From assembly GCA_965267435.1 (NCBI GenBank), contig OZ253960.1:3906001-3970000 (forward strand): DNA of 64,000 nucleotides, read 5' to 3'. Position numbers and translations under genes: made by a program. Positions within the stretch are counted from its first letter, which is position 1, and every line of letters begins with the position of its first letter. Below are positions 28,501-37,546 of the stretch, piece by piece. Source of the DNA: JAWPMT01 sp965267435. Its GTDB lineage: Bacteria > Bacteroidota > Bacteroidia > Cytophagales > Cyclobacteriaceae. Under the pieces are notes generated by a model. The model ran no database searches. It was not told the origin of the DNA and was given only the letters and a program-made list of their open reading frames with translations.

Positions 28501-28783
28501 GTTCGTCGGCCAATTGATTGGCCGTGAACACCAGATCCACCAAGCCATCGTTGTTGACGTCCCCAGCAGCTACGCCACCACCGTTGTAGTAGTACAGGTA
28601 CTCGACGATATTTTGCGTTTCGGTGTCGGTGAGTGTATTGGCAAATGCAATACCCGTTTGCTCCGCAGACAACGACTTAAACCTAATGTCTCCGCCACCC
28701 AGACCGCAAGAGCCAAGTATCAGACACAGGGAAAGCGCCTGCGCCGCCCGCCGACTAATATTCAAAAAAGACAAGTGAATCAT
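25520..28783 (-). CDS. FG-GAP/VCBS repeat lipoprotein with ASPIC/UnbV domain (copy A)
   Basis: A 1,087-residue lipoprotein (lipobox ILGSC, Cys near residue 26) predicted to be on the outer membrane. It is built from many calcium-binding-like DxNxDGxxD repeats of the integrin-type beta-propeller kind (ADVNGDGLLDIYICR, FFDYDRDGDLDMYLL). An ASPIC/UnbV domain near residue 520-590 has LSRGFQSS and LHFGLG; more propeller repeats follow. Such proteins bind ligands or partners rather than catalyse. It is the last gene of a four-gene operon and overlaps the preceding gene by 29 bases. Confidence 0.9.
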   Translation of the reverse strand: MIHLSFLNISRRAAQALSLCLILGSCGLGGGDIRFKSLSAEQTGIAFANTLTDTETQNIVEYLYYYNGGGVAAGDVNNDGLVDLVFTANQLADELYINEGNLSFRRVVLEEAFDGKWSTGVTMADVNGDGLLDIYICRVGDYKSFTGRNSLYINQGDGAFEEKAAEFGLDFQGFSTQASFFDYDRDGDLDMYLLNNAVHTIRSYAPANTRTSFDPKAGDRLFQSQLVDGEQQFIDVSKEVGIYSSSLGYGLGLVCSDVNGDGWMDIYVGNDFHENDYLYINHQNGQFRESLTDYIQHTSRFSMGVDVADVDGDTHRDVFTLDMLPHSNEILLKSAGEDNNQVSERKIGFGYNHQFARNNFQLNQGGGSFSEVALITDTYATDWSWSVLIEDYDNDGSNDIFITNGIYKRPNDLDYINYMSNQQGRPDARDWEDLIANMPTLQISNVMYSNKGDLSFESVGEKWGLSAPSYSNGAAYADLDNDGDLDIAINNLNSTAQVFENVTSSGSEAPNWLMVELEGPGLNKLGVGAVVRAHVNGKVIEKELSLSRGFQSSVPPVLHFGLGTTTAVDSLVVRWSDGTLQSEAAIPGNQKVSIAYRESGRTYSAGAELGSKTTMVEVTQVVDNDFNHFNFEPLVPFNLGTEGPAFTTADINGDGLEDLFLGGAHNYAGRILTQTEEGTFDEQQVFSADSVYEDTDAAFFDVDNDGDQDLYVVSGGAEYLEGSLILADRIYINNDGKFEQTAYQVLTSNGACVRPMDFDGDGDMDLFVGSRSIPGAYGLSPFSYILENQEGGIFVADTLELGMVTDAQAVDYNQDGAMDLVVVGDWMPVTVLENTESGWVNRTEDLGLTDTQGWWRSVTAEDVDGDGRLDIIAGNLGENSKLKASIEEPANLYVADFDNNSYTDPIIFYYLNGESIPFAGKDDLVRQIAALKKGYLKYEDFAKVRSIRTLLGPMFRSDMTTLPVKQGASSVFLGGENGFTRKDLPFEAQLSPIFDVEVGDLNGDGFKDLVAVGNFFGATTQLGRFDANAGATYLGDGAGNFQFKSRLSIPANEENRHVERVGDLWIFVPNEGAVRSTDKLLENAPIP

Positions 28784-31700
28784 TGTTTCTCGCTACTACC
28801 ACTTTGTTCCCTACAACTTCTAAATCCCGGATCTCGCCTTTGACTTTGAAGCCTGCTTCAACGACTGAAAACCGGCCCGTACCATCATTCTCAAGGTAAG
28901 TACCAAAGCCGGCATCGTACCTCCCCACTTCGGGTTTTGTCCCATACAGGTTCCCTCCGAGGAGAACGTCCATGTCGCCGTCACCATCGAAATCAGAAGT
29001 AGCAATGGCGAATACTGGGTACAATTGCGCCTTCATAGGGAAGGGTTGAAACCGAAACTTCCAATCACCGTCATTGAGGAGTACGCCAGATCTGAGTTCG
29101 TTTACTTCCAGCGTAATGGCCTCCGCCAATGTCGCCTCGCCGAATATTTCCTGCATGCTCTTGCCCTTGAAGGATTCATAGTCTGGGAAAAGTTTTTTGA
29201 GCCCTTTCATCTGGTCGATCAGATCGTGCCTCAGCGCAAAGGGTCGCAAGATACCGTCTTCCGAATAGCCAGAAAGCACAGGATCCAATGAGCCATTTTC
29301 GTCGAAGTCGGCAACGAATAATTTGATGGGTTCGTCGGCAGATGCACGGAATCTGCTATTGAGGCCATGGTTGCCCAACAACACATCCATATCCCCATCC
29401 CCGTCGATGTCATCGACACGCATTTCGTTCCACCATCCTTTGAGGCTTGCAGGTACGCTCATGTCGACCAGCTCCAGTCGCCCCTCGCTATTTTGAAGGA
29501 AGTGGACTCCCATGTACTCGCCGGTCAGTACCAGATCCAGGTCATTGTCACCATCAAGATCCAGCCAACCCCCAGCGGTGATCATCCCGATGTCGCTAAG
29601 ACTTGGCGCCAGGTCTTGCGTCATATCCTGAAAATTGCCTGATCCGTCATTGATAAGAATAAATCCCGAACATGTGGTGCCATACAAAAACGGCTTCGAT
29701 CGCTCTCCAACAAACAGATCCACATCGCCATCTCCATCAATATCCGCAGGCGCTACCACCGAGGTACTTGTAAACTGATTGCCTTCAACAAACACTCTGG
29801 CAGAACGATCAAAGCCGCCCGATCCATCATTGAAGTATATCCTGTCCAAAAGCGCCGAAGAGGACCGCGAATACTCTACACCTCCGCTACAGACGTACAG
29901 GTCCAGATCGCCATCACCGTCTGCATCAAACAGTGCACTACCCATGTCCTCACTGATACTATGCTCCTCCAGGAAGGACGCGTTCCCTTCCGTATAGCCT
30001 GTGGCCATCCCCATCAGCAGCGCGCCAATGTTCTCCTTCGCTCCGCCAACAAAGAGGTCTGTCACACCGTCGCCATCGATATCCCCCGAGGACATTTTGG
30101 GGCCCTCCGTACTTTTCATGTGGTACTGCAGACGATCGCGGTGGAAGTCCACATACGTGTTCTCTTTGTGCGACCATGTCAAAGGGACAGCAGTCGGCTG
30201 GAAGACCGCCTTGCTGCCCGCTGAAGTCACAAACGATTCCGTGGCATCAGCCATGGAAGCCTCGAGGGTCTGATTAACGGGTACATCCGTCAATCGGGTC
30301 ACTGCGCCATTCGGCCACACGATAGTAACCGCTACAGGCTCATCTGTTTTCAGTCCCAGGTTCGGTCGAAAGTCCATGCTCGACTGGAAGCCGCGAGTGG
30401 GCTGCAGCTCGACATAATATCGGTCTTCCCCGGACTGCACGGTGATCTTCGCTCCGATCGCATATGGGTTCTGACCTTCGCCGATGAGACTGAACTTGAG
30501 GTAGTTTCCTCCGATTTTGTCGGCATTGCTACGGTAGATGAATGCCTCGCCATTCACATTGTTTACCACCAGATCCAAATCGCCGTCATTGTCCAGGTCC
30601 CCATAGGCCGCGCCATTGGAAAATCCCTCATCTGCCAAGCCAAACTCTTCTGTCTTGTTCGCAAAACCCAAATCTCCCTGGTTGTGAAATGCATAGTTGG
30701 GAATAGGATTGCTGGGTATGATCTCGACGAGGCGTTTGTAGTCTACACCTTGTTTGGAAACGATGGATTTGACTACTTCCTCGTTGGAAATGTACTGCAG
30801 ATAATCCTGATCGGTGAGGTCCTGATAGATCCCATTGGCAACGAACAGATCCTTCAGCCCGTCATTGTCCATGTCGAAGATGAGCGCCCCCCAGCTCCAA
30901 TCAGTGGCTTCGACGCCAGCCAATCGACCAATCTCACTGAAGGTATTATCACCATTGTTTAGCTGGAACGTATTCCTCGTGAACTGATGGTAATAGCCAT
31001 TTTCAACATTGTATTGATACCGGTTCCAATCTTCGAATGTTGTGACCGACTTCAACCGCTCGTAGTCCCTCGGCAGCATCTCTGTGACAAAGAGGTCGTT
31101 GTTGCCGTCGTTGTTAATATCCGCCAAATCCGCACCCATGGATGCGCCGCTAATGGAGTTCATTTGATTAATGAGGTCCTCCTTGAAGGTGCCGTCTTGC
31201 TGATTGATGTAGAGATAGTCCCTCTCAAAGAAGTCATTGGACACATAAATGTCATCCCAGCTATCGCCATTGACATCTCCCACTGTCACGCCCAGTCCAA
31301 AGCCTATGACGCTGCCATAGATCCCGGCCTCTTCGCTGACGTCTTCAAAAATCCCTTCAGTGTTTCGCAGCAGCTTGTCTCCCCCCAGGGTATCTCTCTT
31401 GGGCCGCTCATTGCGACGCAAGTCAAAGCTGCCTATGGCCTGGTAGGAGTTGTTGAGCAAGTACGCATCCAGATCTCCGTCCCGATCATAATCGAAGAAT
31501 GATGCATGCGTAGAGTAGCCCCCATCATCCAATCCATAGTCGGCAGCACTTTCTGTGAAAGTCAAATCGCCATTGTTAATGAAAAGCTCATTCTGCTTGT
31601 TGTCTCCTTCGATATCCCCGGAATTGCACACGTAGATATCAAGCCAGCCGTCGGCATTGACATCCACCATTGTCACTCCTGTAGACCACGCCCGGGTACC

Positions 31701-32015
31701 GGCGACTCCGGCCTTCTCCGTGACGTCCTCAAACTCCCAATTGCCTTTGTTGAGGAAGAGCTTGTTCTCTTTAAGATTGGAAGTGAAATAAAGGTCTTGC
31801 CAGCCGTCGTTGTTCACGTCACCGATAGACACCCCTCCCCCATTGTAGTAATTGCGGTAGGTGTAGACATTGAAGTCTTCGTCAAACTCTAGCTGATTGA
31901 CGAATCTAATGCCTGTCTTTTCCGAAGGTAGTCGCTCAAAAAGTGCCCCGGAATCTCCACTGCACGCCAGCAGTAGCATCGACAGGGTTCCAAAATAAAA
32001 AATGTTGCGTCTCAT
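28755..32015 (-). CDS. FG-GAP/VCBS repeat lipoprotein with ASPIC/UnbV domain (copy B)
   Basis: A 1,086-residue paralogue of copy A with the same order: lipobox (SMLLLAC, Cys near 18), propeller repeats such as GDVNNDGWQDLYFTS and FFDYDRDGDLDAYLL, ASPIC region with TRGFQSSMD, then a second propeller. The spacing of the conserved TDWSWGALIFDMDNDG block matches copies A and C, which shows duplication of the whole gene. The lysine-poor, aspartate-rich sequence suggests calcium-dependent folding. It starts 2 bases after the unknown lipoprotein gene. Confidence 0.9.
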   Translation of the reverse strand: MRRNIFYFGTLSMLLLACSGDSGALFERLPSEKTGIRFVNQLEFDEDFNVYTYRNYYNGGGVSIGDVNNDGWQDLYFTSNLKENKLFLNKGNWEFEDVTEKAGVAGTRAWSTGVTMVDVNADGWLDIYVCNSGDIEGDNKQNELFINNGDLTFTESAADYGLDDGGYSTHASFFDYDRDGDLDAYLLNNSYQAIGSFDLRRNERPKRDTLGGDKLLRNTEGIFEDVSEEAGIYGSVIGFGLGVTVGDVNGDSWDDIYVSNDFFERDYLYINQQDGTFKEDLINQMNSISGASMGADLADINNDGNNDLFVTEMLPRDYERLKSVTTFEDWNRYQYNVENGYYHQFTRNTFQLNNGDNTFSEIGRLAGVEATDWSWGALIFDMDNDGLKDLFVANGIYQDLTDQDYLQYISNEEVVKSIVSKQGVDYKRLVEIIPSNPIPNYAFHNQGDLGFANKTEEFGLADEGFSNGAAYGDLDNDGDLDLVVNNVNGEAFIYRSNADKIGGNYLKFSLIGEGQNPYAIGAKITVQSGEDRYYVELQPTRGFQSSMDFRPNLGLKTDEPVAVTIVWPNGAVTRLTDVPVNQTLEASMADATESFVTSAGSKAVFQPTAVPLTWSHKENTYVDFHRDRLQYHMKSTEGPKMSSGDIDGDGVTDLFVGGAKENIGALLMGMATGYTEGNASFLEEHSISEDMGSALFDADGDGDLDLYVCSGGVEYSRSSSALLDRIYFNDGSGGFDRSARVFVEGNQFTSTSVVAPADIDGDGDVDLFVGERSKPFLYGTTCSGFILINDGSGNFQDMTQDLAPSLSDIGMITAGGWLDLDGDNDLDLVLTGEYMGVHFLQNSEGRLELVDMSVPASLKGWWNEMRVDDIDGDGDMDVLLGNHGLNSRFRASADEPIKLFVADFDENGSLDPVLSGYSEDGILRPFALRHDLIDQMKGLKKLFPDYESFKGKSMQEIFGEATLAEAITLEVNELRSGVLLNDGDWKFRFQPFPMKAQLYPVFAIATSDFDGDGDMDVLLGGNLYGTKPEVGRYDAGFGTYLENDGTGRFSVVEAGFKVKGEIRDLEVVGNKVVVARNNDSLVFFEY

Positions 32016-32017
32016 GA

Positions 32018-32614
32018 TTACCTGTAACTGTTCGCAATTTCCGAATTGGTCAAATCCGATATCACACCCTTCACCTGAATTTGCTCAAACTTCGTGAGAG
32101 TAATGCGTCGGTTGCCATCGACTTTGACCCAAACCTGTTTCGGTTCCTTCTCAAACTCCGTCAAAATGAATTCATTGCCGCCGTACCATTTCATCAATGT
32201 ATCCTTCGATGCCACCAATAATGTATCCACATTCAATTGCGGGTGACCGGGCAATACTGAATCCCAGCGAAAGGTCAGGTCCATGTTTTTGATGGTCTCT
32301 TTCTCGTCGAAGTCAGGGAAGAACAACATATACATCCCGAGGCTACCACGCTGCTTTGACGGCATGTGATATTGAACCGTTCTATTCAGGGGACCATGCA
32401 TGATGGCACCCGTCTTATTCACTTCCCAACCCACGGCATAGAAGTCCTTGCGGGTCATACCAAACTCAAAGCCGAAAAAGAGGGAGTCGTTTCTCACACC
32501 ACTGGCCATCTCTTTCTTCAACATCTTCTCATAATCCGATTGAAGACAGCTTGTCGCAACGACCGCTAGTAAGCCAATCCAAAAGCAATCTTTAATCCCC
32601 ACGTTCATACACAT
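32018..32614 (-). CDS. Unknown lipoprotein within the FG-GAP operon
   Basis: 198 residues with a lipobox (LLAVVATSC). I do not recognise the family. The mature chain begins with a charged helical stretch, then FFGFEFGMTRKDFYAVGWEVNK, a pattern like small beta-rich lipoproteins, and ends with a predicted beta region (VWVKVDGNRRITLTKFEQI). It overlaps the stop of copy C by 23 bases and lies 2 bases before copy B, so it is made together with them and probably acts with them. An ATG 6 bases later is an equally good start. Confidence 0.75.
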   Translation of the reverse strand: MCMNVGIKDCFWIGLLAVVATSCLQSDYEKMLKKEMASGVRNDSLFFGFEFGMTRKDFYAVGWEVNKTGAIMHGPLNRTVQYHMPSKQRGSLGMYMLFFPDFDEKETIKNMDLTFRWDSVLPGHPQLNVDTLLVASKDTLMKWYGGNEFILTEFEKEPKQVWVKVDGNRRITLTKFEQIQVKGVISDLTNSEIANSYR

Positions 32615-35600
32615 CTACTTTAGCGTTGTTATTTGCAAGAATTACGATGTCACGCTCGCCTAAGGTCAGTCGTCCAATGTTGCGGGTTTGCCGAAACACA
32701 GGGATTTGAACGATGTCCCCCAGGGCGCCTTCGTCATTCTTGAGAATCGTGAATGGCAAGGCGTCATACCTTCCAAATTGCGGCTTCACGAGGTACTGGT
32801 TTCCTCCAAACAGTAGGTCTTCGAACCCATCTCCATCGATATCGAAAGTCTCAATGGCGTATACAGGTCCATACTGAATCTCAGGGGGCAGCACCACAGG
32901 CTGAAACTCGTTTCCTTCATTAACAAAAAGTGTAGAGGATAATGTTGTGGCATCCAGTACCAAAGCGTCATTTAGCTGCTGCTCTGGAAACAAGTCGACC
33001 ATCGACATCGAGGCGTAATCCTTGAAATACAGCAATCGCTTCTTCAGCACCGGTAGCTGCGCAATCAGCTCATTCTTATCGGCAATGGGAAAGTATTTAC
33101 CGTCACGGGGCTCGCAGAAAATATAATCTGCCGTGCCATTTGCATCAAAATCGGCGATGTACAAACGAGTCTCATCTTTGAAGAAGGTGTTCTTTCCGTG
33201 GTTGCCGGCGAAGATATCCAAATCTCCATCCTGGTCCAGGTCGACAAGTTTCACCACGTTCCACCAGCCTTTTTGCGGCGCCAGACCTAGCGTTTCGGTG
33301 CTCCTCACAAGCGCACCTTTGCGATTCAGAAACACTTCAACAGGTCCCCACTCCGTCGCCAAGACTACGTCCGGCGCACCGTCACCATCAACGTCACCAA
33401 CTGCCGCATCTGTGACCATCGGCATTTCCATGAAATCCGGTGCCACTTGCTCTGTCACGTCCTCGAAAAAGCCGCTGCCATCATTGGCCAGGACGTATCC
33501 ACGCAGCTTCGGACCATAGAAGAAGGGATGAAAGCGTTCCGTCACAACCAGATCCTGATCGCCGTCCCCATCGTAGTCAAGACTCACTACCGCACCCGTG
33601 CTGAATCTCCCAAGTGACTGCAATCGCTCCCGATCCTTGGCAAAAGCTCCTTTACCATCGTTGATATAAAGGCGATCGTCAAGCGCCGAAGAACTCTTGG
33701 AATAGGCCCTTCCTCCACTTGCCACATAGAGGTCTTGATCGCCATCTCCGTCGCAATCAAAGAAAAGGGCATCCACATCCTCCGAGATGGCATCACCAAA
33801 CGCATCAACAGACATCAGCTGCTTCGCATTGCCCTGGCTATCCAGTTCATAAAGGACACCAGGAAAACCTTTTGCCCCTCCCACGAAGATATAAGCAGGA
33901 TCCCCCTGGTCTCCGGCGATGGCCAGCGCTGGTCCTTCATTGTGGTACATCTGAGGAAACAGCCTATCCCTGTCGAAGTCTATGAAATTGTTCTCCTCAT
34001 GAATGAAGGGTACCTCCACTGTTGAGGCCACGAGAAAAGGTTTTGCCTTTGAGATGCCTGGGTCCTTCCTGGTTGCTTCTGCTTCCTTCACAACGAGAAG
34101 CCTGTTGGTCACCACACCCTTCAGGGTTGAAACGCCTCCTCTTTGCCATTCCACGAGGATGGAATCCACGGCCGTGATCTCGCCGACACCCAAGTGGATG
34201 CGATGGTCAACGGAGCTCTGAAATCCCCGAGATGGATAATTCTCTGAGATGAACCTCTTATCCCCGTGATAGGCAGTGACTCGCGCTCCGATTCCAGTCC
34301 GATTCTCGCCTTCTCCGATCAGGGTCAGTGCAATGCTGCGATGAGTGGATGTATCGCTATTGTTCTGGTACACAAAAGCGGGCATGTTGACATTGTTGAC
34401 GATCAAGTCAAGGTCTCCATCATTATCCAGATCTCCGTAAGCGCTACCATTGCTGAAGCTTGGTTCGGCTAATCCCCATACTATCGCGTGATTGTCAAAG
34501 GCGAAATCTCCAAGGTTTTTGTATGCCGCATTGGGGACTGCCTGAGACGGCATGATATCTATGAGTTGAGTGATCGCCTCTTCCCCAGAGGCTATGAGCT
34601 GCCTCACCTGCTCTTCATTCGCCATGTAAGTCAGATAGTCGCGATCGAGTAAGTCTTTGTAAATACCATTGGCCACGAAGAGATCCTTCAGGCCATCGTT
34701 GTCGGCATCGAAAATCAGGGCACCCCAGCTCCAGTCAGTGCCCGCCACTCCCGAGAATCTGCCAAGCTCTACAAACATATCTCCTCCAAGGTTGCGCTGA
34801 AGCACATTACGTGGATACTGATGTGAGTAGCCACGCTCAACGTTGAGCTGGTATTTGTCCCAGCTTTCGTATACAGCCTTGGTCCTTTTCCTCTCAATGG
34901 TACTGGGCAACATCTCCGTCACGAATAGATCGGGCTCGTCATCGTTGTCGAGATCGGCGGCATCGGCACCCATTGACCCCATCGAGATACTGCCGAAGTA
35001 CGCTTCGCCGGATTCCACAAATCCCTGGCCACGATCATTGAGGTACAGATAGTCCCTCTCGAAAAAGTCATTGGAAATAAAGACATCCGTCCAGCCATCC
35101 CTGTTGAAGTCCGTAAGCGTGATACCCAGTCCAAAGCCAATATTGCTCGTGTAGATGCCATGATCGATGGTCACGTCGGTGAAGCGTCCACCGTCATTTC
35201 TGAAAAACTTATCTCCGCTACCTTCCGGATCTGGGATCTCGCGCTGGCTCTCAATCAGGTCGTTGCCACCGATGGATCGAATGGAATTTGACAGGACGTA
35301 GCAATCCAGGTCTCCATCTTTGTCGTAGTCAAAAAAAGCAGCATGGGTGGAAAGTGTTTCAATATCCAGCCCATAGGCTCGGGACTGGTCGGTAAACGTG
35401 AGGTCGCCATTGTTAATGAAGAGTTCGTTGTGACGATTGTCCCCCTCGGGCTTGCCTGATTTGCAAACATAGAGGTCCAGCAAGCCATCTCCGTTGACAT
35501 CTGCGAACGTAGCACCGGTGGACCAAACCCCGGCACAGGCTACACCGGCAGATGCTGTGATATCTTCAAATTGCCAGTTCCCCTGGTTGAGGTACAGCTT

Positions 35601-35852
35601 GTTGTCTACAAGATTGCCGGTGAAATAAATATCCACCAACCCATCATTGTTGACGTCTCCAAGTGCCACCCCACCTCCATTGAAGAAATTGCGATAGGTG
35701 TAAGGATTGAATTCCTCGGTATAGACCAACCGGTTTTCGAAGTCTACTCCCGAATCCACGCCCATAGTGGTGAAAAGCGTCTCTTCCTCAGGCTGACATG
35801 ATCCCAGCAGCAGAGTTGAAAAAATAATGCAATACCAGATTTGGGGTCTCAT
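32592..35852 (-). CDS. FG-GAP/VCBS repeat lipoprotein with ASPIC/UnbV domain (copy C)
   Basis: 1,086 residues from the ATG at 35852, which sits right before the signal peptide; an upstream in-frame ATG adds 19 residues that do not look like a signal. Lipobox LLLGSC is followed by QPEEE, an acidic stretch like the lipoprotein export signal for surface exposure in Bacteroidota. Propeller repeats, the TDWSWGALIFDADNDG block and an ASPIC region with SRGFQSSVD match copies A and B. It is the first gene of the operon, 100 bases after the susCD terminator. Confidence 0.9.
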   Translation of the reverse strand: MRPQIWYCIIFSTLLLGSCQPEEETLFTTMGVDSGVDFENRLVYTEEFNPYTYRNFFNGGGVALGDVNNDGLVDIYFTGNLVDNKLYLNQGNWQFEDITASAGVACAGVWSTGATFADVNGDGLLDLYVCKSGKPEGDNRHNELFINNGDLTFTDQSRAYGLDIETLSTHAAFFDYDKDGDLDCYVLSNSIRSIGGNDLIESQREIPDPEGSGDKFFRNDGGRFTDVTIDHGIYTSNIGFGLGITLTDFNRDGWTDVFISNDFFERDYLYLNDRGQGFVESGEAYFGSISMGSMGADAADLDNDDEPDLFVTEMLPSTIERKRTKAVYESWDKYQLNVERGYSHQYPRNVLQRNLGGDMFVELGRFSGVAGTDWSWGALIFDADNDGLKDLFVANGIYKDLLDRDYLTYMANEEQVRQLIASGEEAITQLIDIMPSQAVPNAAYKNLGDFAFDNHAIVWGLAEPSFSNGSAYGDLDNDGDLDLIVNNVNMPAFVYQNNSDTSTHRSIALTLIGEGENRTGIGARVTAYHGDKRFISENYPSRGFQSSVDHRIHLGVGEITAVDSILVEWQRGGVSTLKGVVTNRLLVVKEAEATRKDPGISKAKPFLVASTVEVPFIHEENNFIDFDRDRLFPQMYHNEGPALAIAGDQGDPAYIFVGGAKGFPGVLYELDSQGNAKQLMSVDAFGDAISEDVDALFFDCDGDGDQDLYVASGGRAYSKSSSALDDRLYINDGKGAFAKDRERLQSLGRFSTGAVVSLDYDGDGDQDLVVTERFHPFFYGPKLRGYVLANDGSGFFEDVTEQVAPDFMEMPMVTDAAVGDVDGDGAPDVVLATEWGPVEVFLNRKGALVRSTETLGLAPQKGWWNVVKLVDLDQDGDLDIFAGNHGKNTFFKDETRLYIADFDANGTADYIFCEPRDGKYFPIADKNELIAQLPVLKKRLLYFKDYASMSMVDLFPEQQLNDALVLDATTLSSTLFVNEGNEFQPVVLPPEIQYGPVYAIETFDIDGDGFEDLLFGGNQYLVKPQFGRYDALPFTILKNDEGALGDIVQIPVFRQTRNIGRLTLGERDIVILANNNAKVDVYERGD

Positions 35853-35952
35853 AAAGCCCACAAAATTAGGACGAATTACATCAAAGGGCCATATCCAATT
35901 TGGGCCCAAACGAGGTTAACTGCTCTGGCAACCGACGGTCACGCGGAGCAAT

Positions 35953-35980
35953 AAAAAAAGGGCCGCGTCGCCGCGACCCT
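35953..35980 (-). terminator. Rho-independent terminator after susD
   Basis: On the minus strand, AGGGTCGCG pairs with CGCGGCCCT (one U-G wobble) around GCGA and is followed by seven T. It lies 21 bases after the susD stop and about 100 bases before the FG-GAP operon, so it separates or attenuates transcription between the two. Confidence 0.88.
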
Positions 35981-36001
35981 TCATTTTCATTTCAGGGTGT
36001 G

Positions 36002-37525
36002 TTAATATCCAGGATTCTGTGAAAGCTTCGTAGAAGCATTGATAGAATTCTGGTGGATAGGGAAAATATCTTTGAACGCATCACCGTGCGCAGGCTTCTC
36101 CCACCATGCGTCTCCCCAAGCTCCATAGCGGATCAAGTCCTGTCGTCGGAATGACTCCTGGAAGAACTCTCGTCCTAGCTCAGCAAGAAACTCATCAGCA
36201 TCCAATGAAGCGTAAGTGGTTGCATTCGCTCGATCTCGGATCTGGTTTACAAGACCCAATGTCTCGCCATTGCTCCAGTTTCCATCGCGACGAGCTACAG
36301 CCTCTGCTTTCATCATCAGTATACCGCCATATCGAACAAGCGTATAGTCGTTGTCCATATTAGGCTGCTGACCGATTTTGTGAGAAAATTTACCTAGTCG
36401 AGCTCCTGCCTGACGTGAACCATTAGGCGCTAGCTCATTGATAGCAGGCGTAAAGTTCAGAGGCGCTCCATCAGGATCATCCTGATCAAAGGCCAAGTCA
36501 AGGATAGGGTTACCATTGGTATCGAACTGAGGACCTACAAGGAAGTTGTTATCCTTACGATCATCTCCATCCGCATAAGAGTTGTAGAACTCTTCCAATG
36601 TAGAGTAACCGTTCCAAGGCTGATCTCTGAAATCGAATGACAGCTGAGTACCATAGTGACCAGTCATCTGACCGAAGTTCATGTTCTGTCCAGTAGCCTC
36701 ATCGTATGGTACAATGAAGATGTGCTCAGGGTTATCTACGTTATCAGGAGCAAATACTGAAGCATAATTACCATCAAGATCGTAAACGCCGTCGTTGATG
36801 ATCGCATCGCAAGCATCAATACACTCCTGCCAGTGAGCAGTACCCGTGTACACCTCTGCGTTCAGGTACAATCTCGCAAGAATACCATAAGCACCGTACC
36901 GGTTGATTCGACCATAGATCTTACTTGTAGGTAGATCAGGAATGGCCGCCAACAATTCAGATTCGATCAAATCGAAGGCTTCCGCTCTTGTGCTCTGGTC
37001 AGGATCATCCCCCTGGCTCAATGGTAGAGGAACATTTCCAAATGAGTCCATCAGTCTCCAGAAGAAGAACGCCCGAAGCGCTCTCACCATCGCTCGACCT
37101 TCCACGCTCAACTCTCCATCCAACAAGATGTTGCACTGGCTAACACCACCGTAGTTGTCATTCCAAGCACCTTCAATTCCACCAATACCTGTAGGTGTGA
37201 ATTCGTGTCGGTGCATGTTCAACCAGATACCACCGTCAAACCAGTCACCACCTTTTTGGGTGATCACCATCTCATCAGTAGATACTTCCTGTGTAGAGAA
37301 GTAGCTATTGTGGTTGGCAGTACCGTTTCGCAATGTGCTATAAGCTGCATTCAACCCATCATCTGGGACTGGCTTATTAGTATTCTGGCTTGCGCCAAAG
37401 CCCGGATTACTAGGCTCGAAGCTCTCGGTAAAGTCGCCCTGAAGCTCTTCTTCAAGGTCCGTACATGCGTAACCTGCGAATACCAGTGTTACGACCAAAG
37501 AGATTTTTATAAGATTTTTCATCAC
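36002..37525 (-). CDS. susD: SusD/RagB-type nutrient-binding outer membrane lipoprotein
   Basis: A 507-residue surface lipoprotein that captures glycans for its SusC partner. Signal and lipobox (VFAGYAC, Cys21) are followed by TDLEEE, an acidic surface-export-like stretch. The TPR-like helical domain and SusD family landmarks are visible: ALRAFFFWRLMDSFGNVPL, INRYGAYGILARLYLNAEVY, VRYGGILMMKAEA and the C-terminal FFQESFRRQDLIRYGAW. It follows susC by 21 bases and ends at a strong terminator. The neighbouring amylases indicate malto-oligosaccharides as the likely ligand. Confidence 0.95.
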   Translation of the reverse strand: MMKNLIKISLVVTLVFAGYACTDLEEELQGDFTESFEPSNPGFGASQNTNKPVPDDGLNAAYSTLRNGTANHNSYFSTQEVSTDEMVITQKGGDWFDGGIWLNMHRHEFTPTGIGGIEGAWNDNYGGVSQCNILLDGELSVEGRAMVRALRAFFFWRLMDSFGNVPLPLSQGDDPDQSTRAEAFDLIESELLAAIPDLPTSKIYGRINRYGAYGILARLYLNAEVYTGTAHWQECIDACDAIINDGVYDLDGNYASVFAPDNVDNPEHIFIVPYDEATGQNMNFGQMTGHYGTQLSFDFRDQPWNGYSTLEEFYNSYADGDDRKDNNFLVGPQFDTNGNPILDLAFDQDDPDGAPLNFTPAINELAPNGSRQAGARLGKFSHKIGQQPNMDNDYTLVRYGGILMMKAEAVARRDGNWSNGETLGLVNQIRDRANATTYASLDADEFLAELGREFFQESFRRQDLIRYGAWGDAWWEKPAHGDAFKDIFPIHQNSINASTKLSQNPGY

Positions 37526-37546
37526 TCTGCTTCTGTCTTACAATTC

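Noticed and set aside
25520..35852. A tandem repeat or assembly duplication error behind the three FG-GAP genes
   Set aside because: The proteins are clearly diverged from each other in sequence and are separated by a distinct lipoprotein gene.
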